A stretch of DNA of 39,247 nucleotides from an uncultured Arthrobacter sp. Its GTDB lineage: Bacteria; Actinomycetota; Actinomycetes; Actinomycetales; Micrococcaceae. Shown piece after piece: positions 17,198-25,374 of the stretch. Position numbers and translations under genes: made by a program. The notes under the pieces were generated by a model that saw only the letters and a list, made by a program, of their open reading frames with translations, made no database searches and was not told the origin of the DNA. The stretch spans positions 1-39,247 of the forward strand of contig NZ_CANLXP010000030.1 of the NCBI RefSeq assembly GCF_947495145.1, given 5' to 3'. Position 1 is the first letter of the stretch, and each line of letters opens with the position of its first letter.

Positions 17198-18242
17198 CCC
17201 ATCCACGAAGTCTCAGGCATGGGCTCTGTTCGATCGTATTGTCGAAGACGCTGCACCCGGTGGCGATCACTCGAACCCGTGGGAGCGCACAGGGCCGAAG
17301 GAGCTCGTTTACCGGCCTGACTTCCCGACGTTGAAGAAGCTCCTGGGCGTTCCTCTCTACCTAAAGGCTGCGACGACCACAGGGGTGCCTGCGTTGGCCC
17401 TCGACGTCTGGGTCTCGTACGAGCTGCGTCGCGCAGGGTTTGACCAGGACGCGGTGTGGCCACGACCCGTACATCCCCGGATCATGCCTCGCGCCGTGGC
17501 TAGCCTCCTCGCTGCCTTACCTGCGAAGGAGCGCGCACAGCTAGAACAACGCCTGGGGCGTACCTCGCCGATGAAGGGCGTGGTCTCCTCAAGCGCCAAC
17601 ATCCTGGGCAAGAACTACCTCAAACAGGTCGACGTCGTCATGTCCGATTGGGACACCGGTCCGGAAGTGCTGATCAGCACCAAGCGCATGGACTCCAGCT
17701 TCGGCAAGAACGCCGCGAACCGGGTCGAGGAAAGCTACGGCGATGCGAAAAACCTGCGCCTGAGACACCCGCTCGCAGCGCTCGGCTTCATGTACGGATT
17801 GCGCTCGACCATCCTCACAGAGGAACCCGATAAGGCCGAGTGGATCATCGACCTCCTCCACAAGCTCGGCAATGAAGACGACGCGTACCACGCAGTGGGT
17901 CTGCTGATGATCCAGTACAGCGACGAAGTGGCCCTCGAAGAGGGTGACGACGTGGCGGACGAAGGTGATGATCCTTTAACAGCGGCAGGGGTCGTGCCAC
18001 AAGACGAGCTAGAAACTCCAGCTCCCACGGAAGTCGATGACGACAGTGTTGGTGATGACATTGAGCGGCTGCCACATGTGACTCTCATCTTCGACGAACG
18101 CGCCGAGGATATCCACCCATCACGTTTTCTGGCAACCATGGTTCAGCGCGTCGTTGACGCTACCCCCGTCAACCGACATCGCGAAGCACGCCGACGGATG
18201 AAGGACGCTCCCCTACTTCCTTCGAGGGGCAACAGTGTTTGA
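17187..18242 (+). CDS. Candidate type II restriction endonuclease
   Basis: 351 residues, GTG start inside the methyltransferase gene. A central core (about residues 145-215) carries KQVDVVMSDWDTGPEVLISTKR, compatible with a PD-(D/E)XK active site. An Asp sits in VDVV, and the EVLISTK strand ends in lysine near residue 165, with an unusual Ser-Thr in place of the (D/E)-x pair. A well-ordered NRVEESYGDAKNLRLRHP helix follows. The acidic stretch at 245-300 is low in complexity. Position right after an adenine methyltransferase with overlapping reading frames is the strongest argument. An alternative is a non-catalytic specificity partner of the methylase. Confidence 0.65.
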   Translation: MADSPSTKSQAWALFDRIVEDAAPGGDHSNPWERTGPKELVYRPDFPTLKKLLGVPLYLKAATTTGVPALALDVWVSYELRRAGFDQDAVWPRPVHPRIMPRAVASLLAALPAKERAQLEQRLGRTSPMKGVVSSSANILGKNYLKQVDVVMSDWDTGPEVLISTKRMDSSFGKNAANRVEESYGDAKNLRLRHPLAALGFMYGLRSTILTEEPDKAEWIIDLLHKLGNEDDAYHAVGLLMIQYSDEVALEEGDDVADEGDDPLTAAGVVPQDELETPAPTEVDDDSVGDDIERLPHVTLIFDERAEDIHPSRFLATMVQRVVDATPVNRHREARRRMKDAPLLPSRGNSV

Positions 18243-18723
18243 GCGATCACACGACGAAGTAGTTGATATCGCTGCTGGGATTGATTTAGCAGCGGAACCG
18301 CGAGAGGTGTGGGCTCTCATCAAGCCCGCCGAAACGGCAATGCTTCTTGACCCTAACGTCGTGAAGGCGTTTCGGGTACCGGGAACACCTGGAGGCGTGG
18401 GAGAAATGCAGGGCTACATTAGCCACCGCGATGGGCGGGAGCATGTGCAACTAGTTGAAGTGGTGGAAGAAGTTCCTGAGCAGTGGGCCCTCATCCGGCA
18501 GGTAGGTGGGCATGATGCTGCCGCACGGACTGGGTACCGACTGACGGCGATACCAGGAGGGACCCGCCTCGAGCAGCTTCACACTGTCACTGTTCCGGCC
18601 GCGCAGCTACAGGTGATAGGACGGATCCGTCAGCAATACTTTGCTGCAGCCCAAGCCTTCCTAGAGAGGGTTAGGTTCCTGGTCGAACCAACCGACCCCC
18701 AAGCATCGGGCCGACATATCTAA
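18235..18723 (+). CDS. SRPBCC (START-like) domain protein
   Basis: 162 residues, GTG start overlapping the endonuclease gene by 8 bases. The pattern matches the polyketide-cyclase/SRPBCC helix-grip fold: IDLAAEPREVWALIKPAETAMLLDPNVVKAF at the start, a central strand region ending WALIRQVGG, GTRLEQLHTVTVP, then a long C-terminal helix (IRQQYFAAAQAFLERVRFL). These proteins bind hydrophobic or nucleotide-like ligands in a deep pocket. Overlap places it in the restriction operon, which is unusual; it might bind a small signal or simply be a rider gene. Confidence 0.7.
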   Translation: MFERSHDEVVDIAAGIDLAAEPREVWALIKPAETAMLLDPNVVKAFRVPGTPGGVGEMQGYISHRDGREHVQLVEVVEEVPEQWALIRQVGGHDAAARTGYRLTAIPGGTRLEQLHTVTVPAAQLQVIGRIRQQYFAAAQAFLERVRFLVEPTDPQASGRHI

Positions 18724-19063
18724 ACAGCGGTACGCTCACCGCGGGAAGAATTGTCGGTGCCCAAAGTTACGCTAAGCCCTCTAGCTGCGATCAGTGCCAG
18801 CTCTGACGACAGTGCGAATCAATTGACTCGATCAGCAAACATCCGTTCAAAACGCCGATAACGCTCCATTACGTCAGCCCAGACTGCGGTACCTGAACCC
18901 GGTACTGAGACGAAGTGAACTGGCACAGCTACGGACAATCTAGACGTTTTCTGGCCCCCCGGCGGTGCCTTCTAACCATCGTTGCGAGCATAGAGTCTTG
19001 ATGGGCGGCAGATTGGTCGCTCATGTCGCGGCGAGAACGCCGCTTCTCACATCGACCTTGTTT
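18724..19063. other. Intergenic region holding the left flanking repeat
   Basis: No gene is seen. The segment separates the rightward restriction operon from the leftward end of island 2. Most of it is the left copy of the flanking repeat described in a separate entry. Confidence 0.6.
18854..19002. repeat. Left imperfect direct repeat flanking sulfatase island 2
   Basis: Begins GCCGATAACG, continues CCATTACGTCAGCCC, then GGTACTGAGACG, and ends AACCATCGTT and GAGTCTTGAT. The same blocks in the same order and orientation occur at 28429-28591. The copies differ by substitutions and short gaps (a longer middle in the right copy). Such flanking repeats suggest recombination sites or relics of two copies of one mobile element. 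Confidence 0.7.
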
Positions 19064-19417
19064 TTACTGCAGCGGGAGGAACAGCACAGTGAAAACTCCG
19101 GCAGCTGCCAGTACGACAACGCTTGACGCTACAAAGAATGTGGAAATTAGGTCCGCAGGCATCCGTTCGTTTCTGATACCGAGCGAACCGCGGTGAAATC
19201 GGTGCTTCCTGGTCATGTTTATGGTGATGGATATCATTGTTGCTGCAGCGACTAGGGCCCCAGCGAACCAGCCGTAGTGGGGCACCCAACGTAGGAAAAT
19301 CGCACCTACGACTACCAGCGCTAGTGTCGTCCTTATCCACGCGAGGTCGGTTCGCTCGGGTTGAAGGCCGGCGTCCACATGTAGCTGGGAGGTTTCGTGA
19401 TCTTTGGGTGAGCGCAT
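19064..19417 (-). CDS. DUF202 membrane protein, second of pair (island 2)
   Basis: 117 residues, similar along its length to the island 1 protein at 6239-6610: DAGLQPERTDLAWIRTTLAL, FLRWVPHYGWFAG, and a closing GVFTVLFLPL. Three hydrophobic helices are expected (about 27-44, 48-69 and 92-112). It is separated from the preceding DUF202 gene by two bases and ends island 2. The function of the family is unknown; its repeated place after FGE is the main clue. Confidence 0.83.
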   Translation of the reverse strand: MRSPKDHETSQLHVDAGLQPERTDLAWIRTTLALVVVGAIFLRWVPHYGWFAGALVAAATMISITINMTRKHRFHRGSLGIRNERMPADLISTFFVASSVVVLAAAGVFTVLFLPLQ

Positions 19418-19419
19418 GT

Positions 19420-19836
19420 TTAGGCCTGTCTCATGAGCACGAATGCGATGAATACGAGCGCAACGATGGCCCCGCCGGCTGCTAGGACAGGCGCAATCGC
19501 GGGTAGAGGGAGCGGAGCTTTGTGGCGCATCGCGCGTTCGATATTGAGCCAGCGGAAGAAGGACCCTCCCCCGATGATGAGTGCGAGGGACAAGAGAAGA
19601 ACTGCAATGGTCTTGCGTATGTCGGGCGCGAAGATATCTGTGGTGAAAGCTTCGACGGCAATACCGCCAGCCAACATCGCAAGCGAGGTGCGGATCCAGG
19701 CTAGAAAAGTTCGCTCATTGGCGAGAGTGAAACGTGGGTCCGGTTCTGTACCGCCAGCGAGGATGCGGGTCTCGAACCTACGGCGGCCTGAGCCACTACC
19801 TTCGCCCGTTTCCCGGCTCGGTTCAGCTTTTGGCAT
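19420..19836 (-). CDS. YidH-type DUF202 membrane protein, first of pair (island 2)
   Basis: 138 residues from the ATG at 19836, 32 bases after the FGE stop; an upstream start at 19962 would lie inside the FGE gene and adds an improbable basic leader. PDPRFTLANERTFLAWIRTSLAMLAGGIAVEAFTTDIF is almost the same as in the island 1 protein, and FFRWLNIERAMRH is shared. Three membrane helices are expected. The high similarity indicates that the triad was copied or inherited as a block in both islands. Confidence 0.87.
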   Translation of the reverse strand: MPKAEPSRETGEGSGSGRRRFETRILAGGTEPDPRFTLANERTFLAWIRTSLAMLAGGIAVEAFTTDIFAPDIRKTIAVLLLSLALIIGGGSFFRWLNIERAMRHKAPLPLPAIAPVLAAGGAIVALVFIAFVLMRQA

Positions 19837-19868
19837 TAAATTGATGCGTTGATGCCGGTTCCGTCGTC

Positions 19869-20825
19869 TCAATTGTTTTGGCCCACGGTGCGGAAACCTA
19901 CGTTCCCCGAGGTTGAGTCTGGACGGTTGTGGGAGCGAGCTGAATTGCGGTAGCGATTGCAATAGGAGTCGTGGCAGAGGTATGAACCGCCTCGAAGGAC
20001 ACGGCTTTTGCCTCGCGCTGCGCCATTCGGGTTCTCCTGCGGTGAGGACCGGTAGTAGTTCGGGTCGAACCAGTCAGCGCACCATTCCCACACATTTCCC
20101 ACGGTTTGCCAGAGACCAAAACCGTTAGGTTTATAGGAACGCACCGGCGCAGTGCCGACCCACCCGTCATCCTTTGAATTTTGCGTAGGAAAGACGCCTT
20201 GCCATATGTTGGTCAGCCATTCGTCTTCTCCAAGCGGTTCGTCACCCCATGGATAACGCTTCGCCTGTAAACCTCCGCGGGAGGCATATTCCCATTCCGC
20301 CTCCGTGGGTAGGCGACGATCTGTCCATGCGCAGTATGCCACGGCATCATTCCAAGACACATGTACTACTGGATGATCTTCCAGTCCTTCTATGCTGGAT
20401 TCCCTACCGTAGGGTCGACGCCAATCGGCGCCGTTGACTCCCACCCACCAAGGTGCCTGGCGAACTCGGCCCATGAGATCTTCATCCGGGGCGGCTACCA
20501 GGGAATGAAAGACCGCCGAAACGCCCGAACTTTCGGCGTCGGTTCGGTAGCGGGTGGCAGACACGAACCGGTCAAAATCAAGATTGGTCACTGTCGTTGC
20601 GTCCACCTCGACGGGGCCGATAACAACGGTATGTACCGGTTCCTCACCATCGACGGGGTTGCCTTCGCCAGTGGAATCTCCCATCAGAAAAGAACCCTTG
20701 GGTAGATTTCGCTGTTCGATTCGATGAGCGCCATTTCCCTTGATCGCTATACCCATAGCAGCAGACGTGGGGGCGCGGCCGATGTCAGGAGTACAGCACA
20801 TCCCTTTTGCTGCCGAGGACTTCAT
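19869..20825 (-). CDS. Formylglycine-generating enzyme, island 2
   Basis: 318 residues, a second true FGE. RLPTEAEWEYASRGG, GNVWEWCADWF and GGSYLCHDSYC (cysteines at about 284 and 289) are present, followed by NRYRNSARSHNRPDS and NVGFRT. All the copper and cysteine features expected for aerobic conversion of sulfatase Cys to formylglycine are there. Its ATG overlaps the LysR stop (ATGA at 20825-20822). The similarity to the first FGE is clear, but the N termini diverge. The presumed client is the CTPAR sulfatase at 21815-23116; one FGE could in principle serve both, so keeping two is notable. Confidence 0.93.
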   Translation of the reverse strand: MKSSAAKGMCCTPDIGRAPTSAAMGIAIKGNGAHRIEQRNLPKGSFLMGDSTGEGNPVDGEEPVHTVVIGPVEVDATTVTNLDFDRFVSATRYRTDAESSGVSAVFHSLVAAPDEDLMGRVRQAPWWVGVNGADWRRPYGRESSIEGLEDHPVVHVSWNDAVAYCAWTDRRLPTEAEWEYASRGGLQAKRYPWGDEPLGEDEWLTNIWQGVFPTQNSKDDGWVGTAPVRSYKPNGFGLWQTVGNVWEWCADWFDPNYYRSSPQENPNGAARGKSRVLRGGSYLCHDSYCNRYRNSARSHNRPDSTSGNVGFRTVGQNN

Positions 20826-21787
20826 TTACGGGGACCTCCATTCGTTGAGATTGTTCCGTTGGGCGGATGCAGACGTCCCTGGGATATTTCCTCGGCTAGG
20901 AAATTTCTCAGGGCTCGCATGAACGTGGACGCGGCTGGTGAGAGTTGACGCGTGCGGGCCCAATGGATCCCGATTTGTCGAGATGCCGAATCTTCATGGA
21001 TGGGTCTCAGAACTAGCCCGGCGTCACACATCATCCGTGCAGCGAGCAGCCCGATGAGCCCTATGCCAAGCCTTTCTTTCACGAAAGCGAACACTGTGGT
21101 CGGCTGGGTCACTGCCATGCTCCGTTCGCGGTCAACCCCGACTTCTGCGAGCAACTGGTGATATTCGCGTCCTATTCGAGCATCGAAACCCGCTTCTCCC
21201 GTTGTGACGACCACGTGGTTTGTCAGATCCTGAAGTGAAACCTTCTCTTTCAGAGTGAGCGGATGATCCCTACGGAGCACCACCACAAAGGGGTCGGTCA
21301 ACAACGAATGGTGCTTTATACCCACCAGTGGTTGTTCTTCGATCATCGGCCGGATGGTCAATTCCACCATTCGGTGCGTTAACGCATCGTCGAGCCAGCT
21401 ATTGGGCCCCTCATGGACTTCAAACGTGACTTCAGGGTGCATTTCGGCGAACCGCGCAAACAAAGGTGCCAAGATCTGTGAGCTGACGCTCGGAATGCTA
21501 CCTACAGCCACAGATCCACTGACGCGTCCTGTCCTCGCTACGACTGCTGCCTGCGCGGCTGTCCATTCCGCGATGGCCCCGCGAGCGTGGGGTAGAAACG
21601 CCTCACCGGCAGCGGTCAGTGTGGGTGGGTGAACGTCGCGGTTTAGAAGCGGCTCACCGAATAGCGATTCCAGGGAGGCGACATGAGCGCTGATTCGTGA
21701 TTGGGCGCGGTGCAGGGACCGGGCGGCAGCGGTGAATCCCCCGAGTTCATGCACAGCAATAAATGACCGGCACCAAGTCAATTCCAC
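20822..21787 (-). CDS. LysR family transcriptional regulator
   Basis: 321 residues. The N-terminal winged helix (1-60) has the classic MELTWCRSFIAVHELGGFTAAARSL and RAQSRISAHVASLESLFGEPLL sequence. The effector domain (about 90-300) begins with GSVAVGSIPSVSSQIL. LysR proteins usually activate operons on binding a small inducer. Here the gene lies within the sulfatase operon, between sulfatase and FGE, rather than divergent, so it would be autoregulated with the catabolic genes. Candidate binding sites are the palindromes at 26416-26430 and 26502-26515 upstream of the ABC genes. Confidence 0.93.
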   Translation of the reverse strand: MELTWCRSFIAVHELGGFTAAARSLHRAQSRISAHVASLESLFGEPLLNRDVHPPTLTAAGEAFLPHARGAIAEWTAAQAAVVARTGRVSGSVAVGSIPSVSSQILAPLFARFAEMHPEVTFEVHEGPNSWLDDALTHRMVELTIRPMIEEQPLVGIKHHSLLTDPFVVVLRRDHPLTLKEKVSLQDLTNHVVVTTGEAGFDARIGREYHQLLAEVGVDRERSMAVTQPTTVFAFVKERLGIGLIGLLAARMMCDAGLVLRPIHEDSASRQIGIHWARTRQLSPAASTFMRALRNFLAEEISQGRLHPPNGTISTNGGPRK

Positions 21788-21814
21788 AACGTTAAGCTTC
21801 TCCTACTTGTCTTT

Positions 21815-23116
21815 CTATACAGCAGAGACACGGTTGGGCAGAGCGCGTGTAGGTTGCTCGGGAGCGGTTACCTCTCCTTCAAGCAAGGGATCGTCCGTAC
21901 GGATCATGTGATGGTGCAATCGGTCCGCAAGAGCGGATTTCAGTTCAGCATGGTTGGGATCTGCTGAGACGTCGTTGAGTTCCCACGGGTCCTCCGTCAG
22001 TAGGTACAGTTCTTCGATGGGCCGTTCATTCAGGTGATTGTCTCCGAACCCTCGACGTGTGGCACTTTCTTCAAGGTCAATTGGAAGGTGGAGGCGAGGC
22101 CCGGGGACGAAGTTGCGGATGTACTTCGCTTGGGATGTTCGGAGGGCGCGAATAGGGTCATACCGATCGTGGTAAGTCTTCTCGAGGACTAACTCTCGCT
22201 CTTCCGCCGGACTTTCCGGTTCCTGAAGAACGGTCCGGAAACTTTGGCCTTCCAAGTCCTCGTGTGGCTTTCCACCTGCTAGTTCAATCAGCGTGGGAGC
22301 AATATCAAGATGGCTCACGATGTGATTCCTGCGTCCGGTGGGCGCGTCCCATTGGCGTGGAAGCTGTGCAATCAGCGAGACTTGCACTCCCGAGTCGTAC
22401 AATGTGCTTTTGGCCCGGGGGAATGCAACACCATGATCGGTTGTGAAGAGGATGAGTGTGTTGTCCCGGTAGGGGGAATTCTCGATAGCTTCCAGCATGA
22501 GCCCTACAGCTTCATCCATTTGCCGGATGGCACCATGGAACTCGCTGATGTCCTGGCGTGTGTCTGTGTTGTCTGGAAGGTAGGCCGGCACATCAACCAG
22601 ATCCGGGTCTGATGGTTCGTAATCTTCGGCTGGCCACGGCCGGTGCACCTCCCACATTCCAATGGTGAGCAGGAACGGCTGATCCGGATGCGGTTGGTCG
22701 AACCACCAGTTAACTCTTCTAGCTACTTCCATTGCGCGTGGAACGAATCCAAGGCCGTGCACTTCGTCGTAGCCCAGAACTCGGGCGTCGAAGTCTTCGT
22801 GTTGAAGTCCGATCAGTGCCGAGTGATAGCCCTGCTTACCGAGCATCTCGGGGAGGGTGTCAATTCCGGAGCGGTATTGCCATCCCGCGTGGGTGAGGCC
22901 CATCAAACCGTTCTGATGGGGAAGCAGGCCCGTGAAGAGGGATGAACGCGCCGGCGTGCATAGTGGTGCAGTCGCGAAAGCTTTGTCGAAAACTATGCCG
23001 TTATCAGCTAGTCGTTGGAGATTGGGGCTGGGGATCGAGGACATTCCGTAGCAGGAAAGCCATGTTCCAAGGTCATGGCAATGAATAAGAACGATATTAG
23101 GCCGTTGAGCGTGCAT
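21815..23116 (-). CDS. Sulfatase (SGSH-like S1 family), island 2
   Basis: 433 residues from the ATG at 23116, chosen because GAAGGA lies at good spacing; the in-frame GTG at 23164 directly abuts its only purine run. The formylglycine cysteine is Cys53 in APLCTPARSSLFTG. Metal-site elements are RPNIVLIHCHDLG at the start and TTDHGVAFPRAKSTLYD later. IHCHDLGTWLSCYG, IPSPNLQRLADNG and the QNGLMGLTHAGW region resemble heparan N-sulfatase (SGSH)-like enzymes. The reaction may therefore be on a sulfated sugar or N-sulfate, in line with a sugar-type ABC importer next to it. There is no signal peptide, so the site is probably cytoplasmic. Substrate unproven. Confidence 0.92.
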   Translation of the reverse strand: MHAQRPNIVLIHCHDLGTWLSCYGMSSIPSPNLQRLADNGIVFDKAFATAPLCTPARSSLFTGLLPHQNGLMGLTHAGWQYRSGIDTLPEMLGKQGYHSALIGLQHEDFDARVLGYDEVHGLGFVPRAMEVARRVNWWFDQPHPDQPFLLTIGMWEVHRPWPAEDYEPSDPDLVDVPAYLPDNTDTRQDISEFHGAIRQMDEAVGLMLEAIENSPYRDNTLILFTTDHGVAFPRAKSTLYDSGVQVSLIAQLPRQWDAPTGRRNHIVSHLDIAPTLIELAGGKPHEDLEGQSFRTVLQEPESPAEERELVLEKTYHDRYDPIRALRTSQAKYIRNFVPGPRLHLPIDLEESATRRGFGDNHLNERPIEELYLLTEDPWELNDVSADPNHAELKSALADRLHHHMIRTDDPLLEGEVTAPEQPTRALPNRVSAV

Positions 23117-23189
23117 GAGGATTCCTTCAGGGTCGGTACGGTCAAACGGACTTTGTTTTGACACCTCCTAGGTGCCAGAACGCAGTCCG

Positions 23190-24512
23190 TCAGTTCATGG
23201 GATAACCGGCCTCTTGCACGACGGCCGTAAGTTCGCTTTGCATCTGAGTCATGCCTTCTTCAGGACTCACGTCACCGGCGGCGATCGCAGCGAGGATCGG
23301 CTCGGTAACGGTAAGGAACTCACCCATAAATTCGAATCTGAACGGCCCCTGTGCAGTCTCTGATGCCTGCCGAACTACGTCCAAGTACGCCTGGGCCGAT
23401 TCCTCGATACCATCAGCGTCGTACGCATCAGACCGTGTGGGAATCCCGCCTGCTTCTACGAACACTTCCATTCCCTCTTCAGAACTAACCCATTTGATGA
23501 AATCGAGCGCAGGGCCTGTGCGCTCCTCCGGCAGATCGGCTGGAACCGCAAGATTCCACGTTCCGGTGGCCGCTATTCCTCCGGGGAGTTCCGCGAAGCC
23601 CACCTTGCCAAGGACATTGGAGTTGGCTTCATCGTTCATGCTGTTAGCTGCTGCGGCCACGACGCTCAGCTGGGCTGAATCTCCCGCCTGCATTGCGGCG
23701 ATTGCTTCGGCCTGCCCAACAGCCTTGGGGTCATCCGGGCCCAGTTCTGCCAGATCCCGGAAGATCGTGGCTGCACGGATGGCTTCTTCAGAATCCATGG
23801 CCGGCGTCCAATCGACTCCCTGTTCGCGGAAGAAGCTGCCCCCTTCACCGAGCAGGATGCCAGCAAAATCATAGGTCACTTGAGGAGTGCCGGGAACACC
23901 CTGGAACCGTTGGACGTAGCCGTAGCGTGCAGCTTCGGCATCAATCACTTCCTGGCCGTTGGCAATAGTGGCGGCCCAGGTTTCAGGCACTTCCAGCCCC
24001 AGCTGCTCATAGATGTCGGACCTGTAGATGAATACCTGCAGGTTTCCCAGTAGAGGGACGCTTGTTAGCACCCCTTCCTCAGTGAACGTTTTCGTCTCTT
24101 CATCCCAATACGGAAGTCCGCCGTAGGTGAAGACCTCCTCATCAAGTTGGTAGTCCGGGTCGATATCTTGCAACGGCATGAGCAGTCCGCTGACATTGAA
24201 CTGCGCCATGTCGACTTCATTGACCTGGTAGACGTCGAAGGCATGAGTGCCGGTTTGAGCGTCATTCAACATCTGAGTCTTCACTTCATCGTTTGGGAAT
24301 GAGCGCAGGTCAACGTCCACCCCGGTTTCGGCTTCGTAGGCTGCAACTACAGCGTCGTATGCCGGGTTCCACGGTGCCTGGCTGGTGATTACGGTGACTG
24401 TCTCGCCTGACCCGAGAGCACCACCTCCCCCGCCGCCGCCCGAACAGGCGGTAAGTGAGGCGGCCAGACCCATGGTCCCGATGACAGCGACTAAACGTGT
24501 GTTGTTATTCAT
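23190..24512 (-). CDS. ABC transporter sugar-type solute-binding lipoprotein
   Basis: 440 residues from the ATG at 24512 (AGGAG upstream). The signal peptide ends in SLTAC (Cys23) followed by a glycine run, a lipobox of an anchored binding protein. The mature sequence is of the CUT1 extracellular binding protein type: VVAAYEAETGVDVDLRSFPNDEVKTQML, FDVYQVNEVDMAQF, and late PALDFIKWVSSEEGMEVF. It captures a sugar or sugar derivative, plausibly sulfated, and passes it to the two permeases encoded just upstream. Confidence 0.92.
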   Translation of the reverse strand: MNNNTRLVAVIGTMGLAASLTACSGGGGGGGALGSGETVTVITSQAPWNPAYDAVVAAYEAETGVDVDLRSFPNDEVKTQMLNDAQTGTHAFDVYQVNEVDMAQFNVSGLLMPLQDIDPDYQLDEEVFTYGGLPYWDEETKTFTEEGVLTSVPLLGNLQVFIYRSDIYEQLGLEVPETWAATIANGQEVIDAEAARYGYVQRFQGVPGTPQVTYDFAGILLGEGGSFFREQGVDWTPAMDSEEAIRAATIFRDLAELGPDDPKAVGQAEAIAAMQAGDSAQLSVVAAAANSMNDEANSNVLGKVGFAELPGGIAATGTWNLAVPADLPEERTGPALDFIKWVSSEEGMEVFVEAGGIPTRSDAYDADGIEESAQAYLDVVRQASETAQGPFRFEFMGEFLTVTEPILAAIAAGDVSPEEGMTQMQSELTAVVQEAGYPMN

Positions 24513-24537
24513 ATTCGTTGCTCCTTTGCAGTAGTTT

Positions 24538-25374
24538 TTAGCCTTTGACTGCGCCGGCTGTGAGCCCGGCGACAATCTGACGGTTCGCGAAGACGGCCAT
24601 GACAATGATGGGGATGGCGGCGAGTGTGCCGGCAGCCGCCATTTCACCCCAGGTGACGGCATATGGCTGAAGTAGCCCTGCGATACCCACGGTGACAGGG
24701 GCAGTTTCGCCGCCCGAGGTGAGGGTGAGTCCCATTTGAAACTCGTTCCAGGCCAAGATGCCGGTAAAGATCCCTACTGCGGCGAGGCCGGGTTTCACCA
24801 CAGGAAGCATGACGAGCAGAAAAGTCTTGGCTTCCGATGCGCCATCAACGAGCGCTGCTTCACGCAGCTCATCGGGTATGCCTGAGAAGTAGGAAGACAT
24901 CAGAAGGGCAGCGAACGGAAGGTTCAGAAAGCCATTCACAAGGATCAGGCCCGGGACGGTCCCAATAAGTCCGATCTCCGAGAGCAGCAGGTATAACCCA
25001 GGCACAAGGGTCATCGGCGGGATAAGAGGAATGAACGCAGCGATGATCAACGCGGGGATGGTAAGCCAACGAGGTGGGTGAAGCCGACTCAGCGCATACC
25101 CTGCAAGGGAACCGACAACCATGCACACCGCCACGGAGCCTAGGACAATCATGATGCTATTGAGCACCTGCAACATGAACGTTCCGTCGGCGAAGATCGT
25201 GGCGAAGTTACCCAGCCAGAAAGAGATCTGCCAATCCGAGGCGACGATGTTGCGGTTTGGCATGAAGGCCAGGAATACGGTCCATGCTATTGGGGCGACG
25301 GCAATGAGAAGGATCACGGCAAGTGTCACTTCGACTGCAACATTTGATTTACGGTCAGTTTGGACTGTACTCAT
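24538..25374 (-). CDS. Carbohydrate ABC transporter permease (MalG type)
   Basis: 278 residues, six membrane helices. The EAA loop reads LREAALVDGASEAKTFLLVMLPVVKPG (about 170-195), which docks with an ATPase. MalG-type features are a short cytosolic N terminus and the NIVASDWQISFWLGNF periplasmic-side segment after helix 1. The ATG overlaps the upstream permease stop (ATGA at 25374-25371), and the binding protein gene follows within 25 bases. No ATPase gene is found in the operon, so a shared MsiK-type ATPase elsewhere in the cell is expected. Confidence 0.94.
   Translation of the reverse strand: MSTVQTDRKSNVAVEVTLAVILLIAVAPIAWTVFLAFMPNRNIVASDWQISFWLGNFATIFADGTFMLQVLNSIMIVLGSVAVCMVVGSLAGYALSRLHPPRWLTIPALIIAAFIPLIPPMTLVPGLYLLLSEIGLIGTVPGLILVNGFLNLPFAALLMSSYFSGIPDELREAALVDGASEAKTFLLVMLPVVKPGLAAVGIFTGILAWNEFQMGLTLTSGGETAPVTVGIAGLLQPYAVTWGEMAAAGTLAAIPIIVMAVFANRQIVAGLTAGAVKG

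Noticed and set aside
23117..23164. GTG start extending the island 2 sulfatase
   Set aside because: AGGAGG abuts the GTG directly, while the ATG at 23116 has a well-spaced site and fits the family start.
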